A stretch of DNA of 64,000 nt from Globodera rostochiensis (lineage: Eukaryota; Nematoda; Chromadorea; Rhabditida; Heteroderidae), in assembly GCA_018350325.1 (NCBI GenBank), contig JAEVLN010000013.1, positions 2,411,124 to 2,475,123 on the forward strand, read 5' to 3'. The position numbers and the translations under genes were made by a program. Shown here piece after piece: positions 55,511-64,000 of the stretch. Each line of letters opens with the position of its first letter. The first letter of the stretch is position 1. Under the pieces are notes generated by a model that was given only the letters and a program-made list of their open reading frames with translations, was not told where the DNA came from and ran no database searches.

Positions 55511-56969
55511 AAACCCTGATTAACACGGCTCGTTCGATTGCAACTGCCCGCGGCATTCTGAAACGCTTCGAAAAATCTCAAATTAGGCACCTAAATAGGT
55601 GAGAAAAAGTGCCAAAAGTTCCCCATGGAAAGTTTCAATTTTCCTAAAAAAAATTTTGGTTTCTTTATTCGATATCCGGTGTTTTTCCCATTCCGAAATC
55701 CGATCCGACAAAGCAATCCGATCCGAAATCCGACTTTTTTTCCCAATCCGTTGCAACCCTGCTCCCCTCCCCCCCCCTCCCCCCCCCTCCCCTCACTTCC
55801 ACATTCGGCTCCGTCTGCTGCTGTCTATTTCCTCCCTCGAATTTGATGGATTGATACGTTTAGGCATCTTCCAAACCATCTCTGGGGGGGGGGGGGGTCG
55901 TCTAATTCGACGTGATGATTGATGATGCGATTTGGCGAGTAAGAAAAAAGGGGTGGGGTTGGTTCTGTCCGACGGACTGATTGATTGTCCCGGGCTGTCC
56001 GTCCATCAGCAAACTCTTCCCTTGAGTGAAGGGCGGCAACCCTTTTGAGTAGAAAAGAAAAGAAAAGTAAATAATGGAATAGAGAGGGGAAGAAACTAAT
56101 TTGTAAGCATCCTGAACTGGTCCTCGTCAAAACGTGTCTATGGAAGGCCAACTCAATAAAGTGGTGATGTCAAATCCACCTGGATCATCTGCTTGTCCCT
56201 TTCTGCTGCATGTCAGTCTCAGCGTTCCAACCACTCCCATTCCAAGCAGTTTCCGCTTCCATTGACGGGGGAAGGGACAATAAACCGTTTGGATGGTTGG
56301 ACTGAATGGGTCAAAAAGTGGACGACGGAGGGGAGCCGGATGGGTGGCACGAGAAATTATTCCGTTCATCGAAGTGGAAAAAGAACGAATAAAAGAATGG
56401 GTGAGGTAAAGAAGAGAAGATAACAGTACCCATCGCCTACCCCCCATCGCATATGCCGGACTTAATTCCGGATTTTTTGCCAAAGTCCGTAATCCGGCAT
56501 GCCGGACTCAAAAATGTCCGAGAATACGGCATTCGGTTAAATCCTTTTGGTATGTATAGTTATGATGCTATGTTTCTAAAACACAACAACACTCCTTCCT
56601 TAACGTTTTCCACACCTTTGGCGATTTTTCGCATGGATGCCCTCGGCCTCCCCTCCCTCTTTTATCCCATTTTGTCCATCTCCTGTGGACAAATTTGCAG
56701 CATAGAGAGATGAGAGGGGGAGGGGGGGGGGGAGAAGGCCATCAATCATTCCCATTCATCCGCCCGAGGGGAGAGCGATGCCCGTCTCCGTCGAGTGAGC
56801 TCACTCTTTCAGTCATCGGTTGGGCTGTCCCTCATCCATCATCCCCGACACATATTAATCATCGCCCATCCGTCCGTTTGTTCACCCGTCAGTCACTTCC
56901 CTACTCTTCCATTATTGGATGATAGGAAGAAAAGGCCAAAGGCAATTTCGCAAGAACGCAAGAAGAAGT
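55511..56969. other. Gene-free region
   Basis: Short ATCCGA/CCGGAC repeat patches (about 55670-55750 and 56450-56530), homopolymer runs, and the source of the 50691-50904 copy (56735-56944). Open frames here lack splice context or domains. Confidence 0.5.
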
Positions 56970-58445
56970 AAGAGAAAGGGGGGCGGGAGGGGGGAGAGAG
57001 AGGACGAAGGGGGGGGAGGGGGGAGAGAGAGGGCGAAAGGGGGGGGGAGAGAGAGGGCGAAAGGGGGGGGAGAGAGAGGGCGAAAAGGGGGGGGGAGGGG
57101 GGAGAGAGAGGGCGAAAGGGGGGGGGGAGAGAGAGGGCGAAAGGGGGGGGGAGAGAGAGGGCGAAAGGGGGGGGGGGAGGGGGAGAGAGAGGGCGAAAGG
57201 GGGGGGGGGGGGAGGGGGGAGAGAGAGGGCGAAAGGGGGGGGGGAGAGAGAGGACGAAAGGGGGGGGGGAGGGGGGGAGGGGGGAGAGAGAGGGCGAAAG
57301 GGGGGGAGGGGGGAGAGAGAGGGCGAAAGGGGGGGGGAGGGGGAGGGGGGAGAGAGAGAGGCGAAAGGGGGGGGGAGGGGGGAGGAGAGAGGGCGAAAGG
57401 GGGGGGGAGGGGGGAGAGAAGGGCGAAGGGGGGGGGAGGGGGGAGAGAGAGGGCGAAAGGGGGGGGAGAGAGAGGACGAGGGGGGGGAGGGGGGGAGGGG
57501 GGAGAGAGAGGGCGAAAGGGGGGGAGGGGGGGAGAGAAGGGCGAAAGGGGGGGGGGAGGGGGAGGGGGGAGAGAGAGGGCGAAAGGGGGGGGGGAGGGGG
57601 AGAGAGAGGGCGAAAGGGGGGGGGAGGGGGGAGAGAGAGGGCGAAAGGGGGGGGGAGAGAGGGCGAAAGGGGGGGGGAGGGGGGAGAGAGAGGGCGAAGG
57701 GGGGGGAGGGGGGAAGAGAGGGCGAAAGGGGGGGAGGGGGGAGAGAGAGGGCGAAAGGGGGGGGGAGGGGGGAAGAGAGGGCGAAAGGGGGGGGGAGGGG
57801 GGAGAGAGAGGGCGAAAGGGGGGGGGAGGGGGAGAGAGAGGGCGAAAGGGGGGGGGGAGAGAGAGGGCGAAAGGGGGGGGGGGAGGGGGGAAGAGAGGGC
57901 GAAAGGGGGGGGGAGGGGGGAGAGAGAGGGCGAAAGGGGGGGGGAGGGGGAGAGAGAGGGCGAAAGGGGGGGGGGGAGGGGGGAGAGAGAGGGCGAAAGG
58001 GGGGGGGAGGGGGAGAGAGAGGGCGAAAGGGGGGGGGAGGGGGGAGAGAGAGGGCGAAAGGGGGGGGGGAGAGAGAGGGCGAAAGGGGGGGGGGGAGGGG
58101 GGAGAGAGAGGGCGAAAGGGGGGGGGAGGGGGAGAGAGAGGGCGAAGGGGGGGGGAGGGGGGAGAGAGAGGGCGAAGGGGGGGGGGAGGGGGGAGAGAGA
58201 GGGCGAAGGGGGGGGGGAGGGGGGAGAGAGAGGGCGAAGGGGGGGAGGGGGGAGAGAGAGGGCGAAGGGGGGGGGAGGGGGGAGAGAGAGGGCGAAAGGG
58301 GGGGGAGGGGGGAGAGAGAGGGCGAAGGGGGGGGGGGGAGGGGGGAGAGAGAGGGCGAAGGGGGGGGGAGGGGGGAGAGAGAGGGCGAAAGGGGGGGGGG
58401 AGGGGGGAGAGAGAGGGCGAAGGGGGGGGGGGGGAGAGAGGGGAG
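56970..58445 (+). repeat. GAGAGAGAGGGCGAAAG(G)n satellite
   Basis: About 1.5 kb of units with GAGAGAGAGGGCGAAAG followed by a G run with an internal A (about 25-42 bp each), G-rich on the plus strand. Three overlapping frames of about 530 codons (two Pro-rich minus, one Gly/Arg-rich plus) are products of the stop-free repeat. Confidence 0.97.
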
Positions 58446-59147
58446 GGATATCCGAGCACTCTCTCCCCCAATTCATGCCCTTTCACGCTTATGATCCGTT
58501 CCATTGTTATGCCTCAAATCGCCCATCCGTGATTTTTCCAGCTTAACTCCATTCGTCCAATTCCATCTTTTCCCCCCTCCCCCCTCTTCCCGCCGACTCC
58601 GACCATCCATTTGGTGTGAGAATAGAAGTCGACCGACCGGGCCTGGCTGATTGATGAATGGCAACCGAAGAAGGGAACTGCCGATCACAATCCCTAGAGG
58701 AGATTGGAGGGGGGGGGGAGGGGAATATCCAGGATTGATGGATGGGGAGTTGTACGTGGGGGGGGGGGGTGTTTTGGTGTGTGATTGATGACCACCCACT
58801 TCTTCCTTCCATCCGACAAACAGAGTCATCCATCAGAGAGGGGAGAGGCAAAGGGAGGAGGGAGGCGAACCAAACAAAGAGCGGGAGAGATGAATGAACG
58901 GGGGGGGGGGATCGGGGCAATGTTCTGGATGATTTGAGAACAGAATCGATCGGATCGGATGAGAGATTGTGTTGTTTGTTTGTGGAGAAAGGTTGAGATT
59001 AGTTTATTGCGCAACATTTGAGTTGAGGACAAAGTGTTGTGGAACACAAAGGTTTGGAAGACACGTTGGACAAGAAGTTGGAGGCGAAAACAAAAATAAA
59101 TGTGGCAGTGTTTTAGTTGACCCGTCAGCCCAGTGCGTTCGTTCTTT
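58446..59147. other. 3' flank of the NET zinc-finger gene
   Basis: Downstream of the minus-strand stop at 59148. It probably contains the 3' UTR. G runs and purine-rich patches, no other gene seen. Confidence 0.45.
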
Positions 59148-62100
59148 TCATCCGTCCACCGCCTCCAGCGGCGTCACACCGTCCGTCTGCTGCTGGCGCC
59201 GTGCCGTTGTCCCAGTGGACGTCCTGCCACCCGACCCGATGGAATTTGCCATCGCTGCGAGAGCAGCCAACTGAGACTGTTGGTGGTGAGCTGACGTCGC
59301 AGGCGGAGTCGCCGTGGGAACTCCCACCGGCGGCGGGCAATTCAGCCCCAGCTGCTGCTGTGCTAACATTACAAAGTCTGCGCCCGCCGGGAAGAAACCG
59401 GCGGGCAATGCTCCCAAGTTGGCCATCAGCCCCTGGAAAGGACAGATGAACGTTAAGACCAAATCCCACTCGGCCACCCACCAAATTGTTGATAGCCATC
59501 GCCATCTGCTGAAAGGTCGGAGTCTGTTGTCCTTGCTGTCCCGTCTGTAGGCCCAACTTGCCGCTCGGCTGCGCATACGGATGGAAGCGATGATTGGCAT
59601 TGGCACCACCAGATTGGGGTTGGGAAGTCAGCGATATGGCTGCAAGCAATCGATTCAAATCAAATTCGCGCTGCCCCTCACCGGCAACCGAACCTTCCTT
59701 CCACTGTTGAGCTGTCAGCCCAGTCTGCTGGAGGGGCATTGGGGGCCCCATCGGACAAACGCCGAGGGGTACGCCAACCGAAGACCATCCTGTCCCATTG
59801 TTGCAGAACATTGCTCCGGGGTTAGAGTGCGATTTGACCATTGCCGTTTCCGTCCCACCGCTCTGTGAAACTCTGCTCGTTTGTTGCGTTGGTGTGGAAC
59901 GAGATGAACTTGGCGAGCCAGCCGGACCCTTTTTGCCGGCAGATGTTGCCGAGGACGTCGACGTGGCGAACAAAGTCGTTGTTCCAACCGACTGCTCCCC
60001 CTGGGAGGTCGTCGAACTAACCACGTTAGGCGAGCTCTGCTTTCCGATGTGGGCACTTTTATAGTGAGCAAACAACTGCTCCTCGGTCGGAAACACGCAA
60101 CCGCACAATTGGCCATCCTTCAGACGGTATGTGCATGCCAAGCAGCCCTGAGGCAGTTGTCCTGAGGCACAGGCCATCAGCAGGGCCGGGATAGACAGAG
60201 TTGAAGATGGGCTAGCCGAGAGTCTGAATCGAAAGATGTTGGAAGAGTACGAGAATAATCACCAACCCTTCGCCTCCATTCGACATCGAAGGCCCCCCAT
60301 TCGGAGGTAAAAAGGGACCACCGGCGGGAAAGACACCGACTGGAAGCATTGCCATCGCCATATTAAACGATGGGTCGTCCATCTTCTTCAGCACCATACT
60401 CGGAGGGAGATGGACCCCGGCGGGGGAATTGAATGTCTGCAACAAACAACAAATACCGCGCGTCCAATCAAAATTTGGGCTCACCTGTGGCTGAAGCACT
60501 TGTTGCGTCATCTGTTGCTGCATGGCTGCGTTCATCAGCTGATGCATCGCGTTGTTCAATGCAAGCGGAGGCGATTGTCCGTTCGGCATGCCAATGGCGG
60601 AGGCTGGGGGGAACTGCTGGAGGGGCGGCGGTCGGTGGGCGGGGGGCGGGGGAAAGCCGAAGAAACCACCGGCCATCATCGCAGCGGCCAACTGAGCGGG
60701 TGGAGGTGCGAAAGCAGCGCCATGGAGGAAGGCGGCCGGTGGAGGCGCGTGGAGGAAGGCGGCGGTGGATGGCGAGGACGAGCAGAGGTCCTGATGAGGT
60801 GGGACGCGTAATTAAGTAGGTAATTAATGAATCTCTCGAATAATCTCTTGGAAAGTAATTGATCTAACGAAGAAAGACCAATGCAATGTGGAAAGTCAGA
60901 ATTTGATTGCAATTTCTCTTCTAATTTAGACAATCAACCCAAATTCCAGTTCATAAGTATGGCTGGTAATCTCAAATGAGAATAGGTAAGGGAAGGGTAC
61001 CTTTCGCTTCTGAGGCCGCACATTCAAATTTTAAAAAAAGGTCAACAAAAAGCGCTAACATTCAAAAACAGCGCTGCAGCTATTTGGGAGCATAAAAGCA
61101 ACAATTTGGGCCAAAATATCATCGAATAGGGCCGCATCCTCACGCCAAAGGAATTCGGCCAAGATTCTCTATTTGGGTATGAGCCCCGGTAATTGGGTCA
61201 ATGTTCTTAATCAACTTTTTGAAAAATGGCGAAATATGTAGGTACAAAAAATCTTCAGATGCTTAAAAAGGTTATCCCCCAGAATAGGTGTTAAAAAATA
61301 CATCATCATTTCACAGTCTTACTATTTCCTAACGAACCCCAAGCCAGGGTAGCTTAGGCCTAAGCTTAATGAACCCCTAAGCCTTGCAATTTTCAATTGT
61401 TGCATTCGAATTAGTATTTTTGTTATGCATTCATTTAGAGCGCGGACCGATCGAGATTCTCGATCGTACTCTCGACCGAGATTTTTTGAGATTCGAGATT
61501 TCGATCGAGAATCTCAATCAAAAAAGTACCGAGATTCACGATCTCGCTTCAATACTTGAATTTTAAGTGAAAACCCAAGAAAAAACGGACAAAATGTCCC
61601 ACAAGAATTCCCCTCAATTAAATCGATAGCTTAGTGGCGACCCCCACTCGTGGGAAAGGTTATGTACATATGTGTATTTTAATGATAATAAAGGATCACA
61701 ATAATTCGGAGCTTGAAAACCCTCAAATTTTTTATTTTTTAAATTGAATAACAGAAGTTGAAACTAAAAATCGGATCCCTAGTGATTAGACTAATGAACA
61801 GGGCTGGCACTTTTAGGTAAATACCTATTTTTTCTGCGAACTTGGAACACTGAGTTAAGCACAAAAAACACATTTTTAGCTCAATTTGAGGCTCCTAGAA
61901 TGGACTTTATAATAACTATTTTTACCTATTTCGGCTTTTTTCTACCTATTACCTAGGTACCTATTTTTCTACCTATTTCGACCTTTTTGTTACCTATTTT
62001 CAGGTTTTTGAATTTTTTTAATATAATTCTGCTGAAAATGCCAAAAAAAAGGCCAAAATATGCACCAAAATACCGAAATATGCACTGAAAAATGCCAATT

Positions 62101-62912
62101 TTAGTGCTCTAAGCCATTTTTTCCTTATTTTTATGCGAGTTTATTTTTTTATTGATTTTTTTCGAAAATGACTAAAAGGCTATCGTTAAATATGAATTAT
62201 TTTTAAAAACAGTCAGAAATCGATGAATTTTAGGTCTATGTTTCCAAATTTTCGGTCAAAAATGCCAAAATATGCTCGAAATACGCTCAAAACACCAAAA
62301 TATGCTTTTTTATAATCGTTTTTTTTTGTTTGGTGCTTAAAAATTTCGGTAAAAATTTTTTACTTACCTATTTTTGTACCTATTTCAAGGTTTTTATACC
62401 TATTTGGTACCTATTTTGGCATTTTTTTCCCACCTATTTAGGTACCTATTTTCCAATTTTTCTTACCTAAAAGTGCCAGCCCTGCTAATGAAACATTGAA
62501 ATGTTTGCAGATGACTCCTCCCTCACCTTATTTGGACTTTTTGCCTTGTTCCCGGTTGCTTTTTGCTGTGTTGTCATTTTTGGAGTTGCATCCCCGAAAT
62601 GCGGGTCTCCCGAACTCTTTCTGTGCTGTTGCTGCTGCTGAACAGTTCCATTGTTCGTCCCCACAACCGCCGACTTTCTCGTTGTCCCCTTCCCTGCTGC
62701 TGGCGCCGCTTGTTGTTGCTGTACGCCGTCTCCCGTTTCCATTCCGCCCTCTCCCCTCACCCTCCCCATGGCCCTTCCCTCCTCCGCTCCACCGCTGATC
62801 GTATCGCACTGCTTGGCCAACATTTGCAATGGGTCCTTCCACTCCATTGGTGCTGAAGCATCGTCAGTCCTCTGCTGCTGCTGTATCAGTTGCTCCATTC
62901 TTTCTCTTTCTT
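59148..62912 (-). CDS. NET-family (NocA/Elbow/ZNF503-703, C. elegans TLP-1) zinc-finger protein, 5' end not found
   Basis: Probable nuclear transcriptional co-repressor; TLP-1 patterns tail and cell fate in C. elegans. Minus-strand exons: 62527-62912, 60485-60790, 60267-60436, 59482-60223, 59148-59432; phases agree and give 628 codons plus stop from the first complete codon. The first exon has WKDPLQMLAKQCDTIS, matching the SPLALLAxTC 'Sp' motif of NET proteins, and poly-Gln. Then Pro/Ala/Gln/Met-rich sequence, LPQGC, and the atypical finger C-x2-C...CGCVFPTEEQLFAHYKSAH, like CDKRFATSEELLSHLRTH in ZNF703. The C-terminus is Gly/Ala/Gln rich. Acceptor TTCCAG precedes 62912, so earlier exon(s) lie beyond the right-end satellite, unless Met at about 62898 starts the protein. 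A 1.7 kb intron holds a hAT-like element. Confidence 0.78.
61799..62484. mobile_element. hAT-like element in intron of the NET gene
   Basis: The ends CAGGGCTGGCACTTTTAGGT and its exact inverse ending CCAGCCCTG are flanked by the perfect 8-bp duplication CTAATGAA (61791-61798, 62485-62492). The interior is rich in ACCTATTT and ATATGC repeats. 686 bp, no transposase. Confidence 0.85.
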
Positions 62913-62964
62913 CTGGAAGAAATGGATGCAAATAGACAATATAGAAATGGGAGACCGGAAGAAG

Positions 62965-64000
62965 TAAAGGTGAGGAGAGGACGAGGAAGTGGGGGGAGGG
63001 GAGTGGGGGAGGAAGAAGACGAGGAAGTGGGGGGGAGTGGGGGGGAAGTGGGGGAAGGAAGAAGACGAGGAAGGGGGGGAGGGGAGTGGGGGAGGAAGAG
63101 ACGAGGAAGTGGGGGGAGTGGGGGAGGAAGGGGGGGGGGAGTGGGGGAGGAAGAGGAGAGGAAGTGGGGGAGGGGAGTGGGGGAGGAAGGGGGGGGGAGT
63201 GGGGGAGGAAGAGGACAGGAAGTGGGGGAGGAGAGGACGAGGAAGTGGGGGAGGAAGAAGACGAGGAAGTGGGGGGGAAGGAGGAAGAAGACGAGGAAGT
63301 GGGGGAGGAAGAAGACGAGGAAGTGGGGGGGGAAGAGGAAGAAGACGAGGAAGTGGGGGGGAGTGGGGGGGGAAGTGGGGGAGGAAGAAGACGGGAAGTG
63401 GGGGAGGGGAGTGGGGGAGGAAGAAGACGAGGAAGTGGGGGGAGTGGGGGAGAAGGGGGGGGGAGTGGGGGAGGAAGGGGGGGGGAGTGGGGGGGAAGTG
63501 GGGGAGGAAGAGACGAGGAAGTGGGGGAGGGGAGTGGGGGAGGAAGAAGACGAGGAAGTGGGCGGAGTGGGGAGGAAGGGGGGGGGAGTGGGGGAGGAAG
63601 GGGGGGGAGTGGGGGGGAAGTGGGGGAGGAGAGGACGAGGAAGTGGGGGAGGGGAGTGGGGGAGGAAGAAGACGAGGAAGTGGGGGGATGGGGGAGGAAG
63701 GGGGGGGGGAGTGGGGGAGGAAGAGGACGAGGAAGTGGGGGAGGGGATGGGGAGGAAGGGGGGGGGGAGTGGGGGAGGAAGAGGACGAGGAAGTGGGGGA
63801 GGAGAGACGAGGAAGTGGGGGAGGAAGAAGACGAGGAAGTGGGGGGAGGGGAGTGGGGGAGGAAGAGACGAGGAAGTGGGGGGGAGTGGGGGGAAGTGGG
63901 GGAGGAAGAAGACGAGGAAGTGGGGAGGGGAGTGGGGGAGGAAGAAGACGAGGAAGTGGGGGGAGTGGGGGAGGAAGGGGGGGGGAGTGGGGGAGGAAGA
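62965..64000 (+). repeat. GAGGAAGTGGGGGAGGAAGAAGAC satellite, runs off the right edge
   Basis: More than 1 kb of purine-only-like units built from GGAAGTGGGGGAGG and GAAGAAGACGAGG, G-rich on the plus strand. It lies just upstream (in the minus sense) of the first visible NET-gene exon, so it is probably intronic or promoter-proximal for that gene. Confidence 0.95.

Noticed and set aside
55599..56922. Several 60-120 codon frames on both strands
   Set aside because: No domain, no splice context, overlapping each other and low-complexity sequence.
56893..58532. Three overlapping frames of 527-537 codons on both strands
   Set aside because: Products of the GAGAGAGAGGGCGAAAG satellite; open in several frames at once, with only short repeat words.
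62485..62935. Plus-strand frames rich in Ser/Pro/Leu
   Set aside because: Shadows of the minus-strand NET-gene exon, which has the conserved Sp-like motif and good splice sites.

Overview
The window reads as nuclear DNA of a nematode, probably a repeat-rich tylenchine (plant-parasite-like) species; the species itself cannot be fixed from sequence alone. Evidence: a nematode-style receptor guanylate cyclase split into 32 small exons, a rhodopsin-class chemoreceptor-like GPCR, 40-60 bp introns beside introns of several kb, a tlp-1/NocA-type (NET) zinc-finger gene, and a same-strand, closely spaced ribosomal protein/Sec24 pair that looks like an operon.

Layout. 1-8.0 kb has no gene: G-rich simple repeats and a nest of hAT-like and Mutator-like TIR elements, one carrying 2.4 kb of minisatellite. 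8.0-10.5 kb (+): a THAP zinc-finger gene. 11.7-15.3 kb (+): an orphan seven-transmembrane receptor. 15.5-19.3 kb: a four-level nest of transposons with a 145-codon ORF of unknown function at its core. 19.7-28.5 kb (+): receptor guanylate cyclase, complete and in frame (1,196 codons before the stop), with G-rich satellites filling two introns. 28.9-30.4 kb: a 14-bp satellite and a long-TIR element. 30.9-34.0 kb (+): ENTPD4/7-type NTPDase. 34.3-37.9 kb (-): Sec24 lacking the usual N-terminus. 38.0-39.0 kb (-): RPL7A (eL8), complete. 39.8-47.1 kb: nested hAT, Mutator-like and Tc1-like elements in and around a decayed Helitron. 48.6-49.0 kb (-): hAT transposase remnant. 49.5-52.3 kb: hairpins and a mosaic patch made of copies of other parts of this window, including the RPL7A 5' end. 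52.4-53.6 kb (+): a spliceable chimera of a PDI gene without its CGHC site and a peritrophin-A chitin-binding domain. 53.9-54.6 kb (-): an unrecognised degraded coding region. 57-58.4 kb: satellite. 59.1-62.9 kb (-): NET-family zinc-finger gene, 5' end not found. 63-64 kb: satellite.

The host genes are unrelated housekeeping (RPL7A, Sec24, Golgi-type NTPDase) and signalling or regulatory genes (guanylate cyclase, GPCR, THAP, NET factor). The unusual content is the repeat landscape. Many TIR elements have target-site duplications readable directly here (8 bp for hAT-like, 9 bp for Mutator-like, TA for Tc1-like), insertions nest up to four deep, and one insertion can be checked against an empty copy elsewhere in the window. 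All gene models were assembled by eye from splice signals and reading frame; homology calls rest on remembered family motifs, not on searches.
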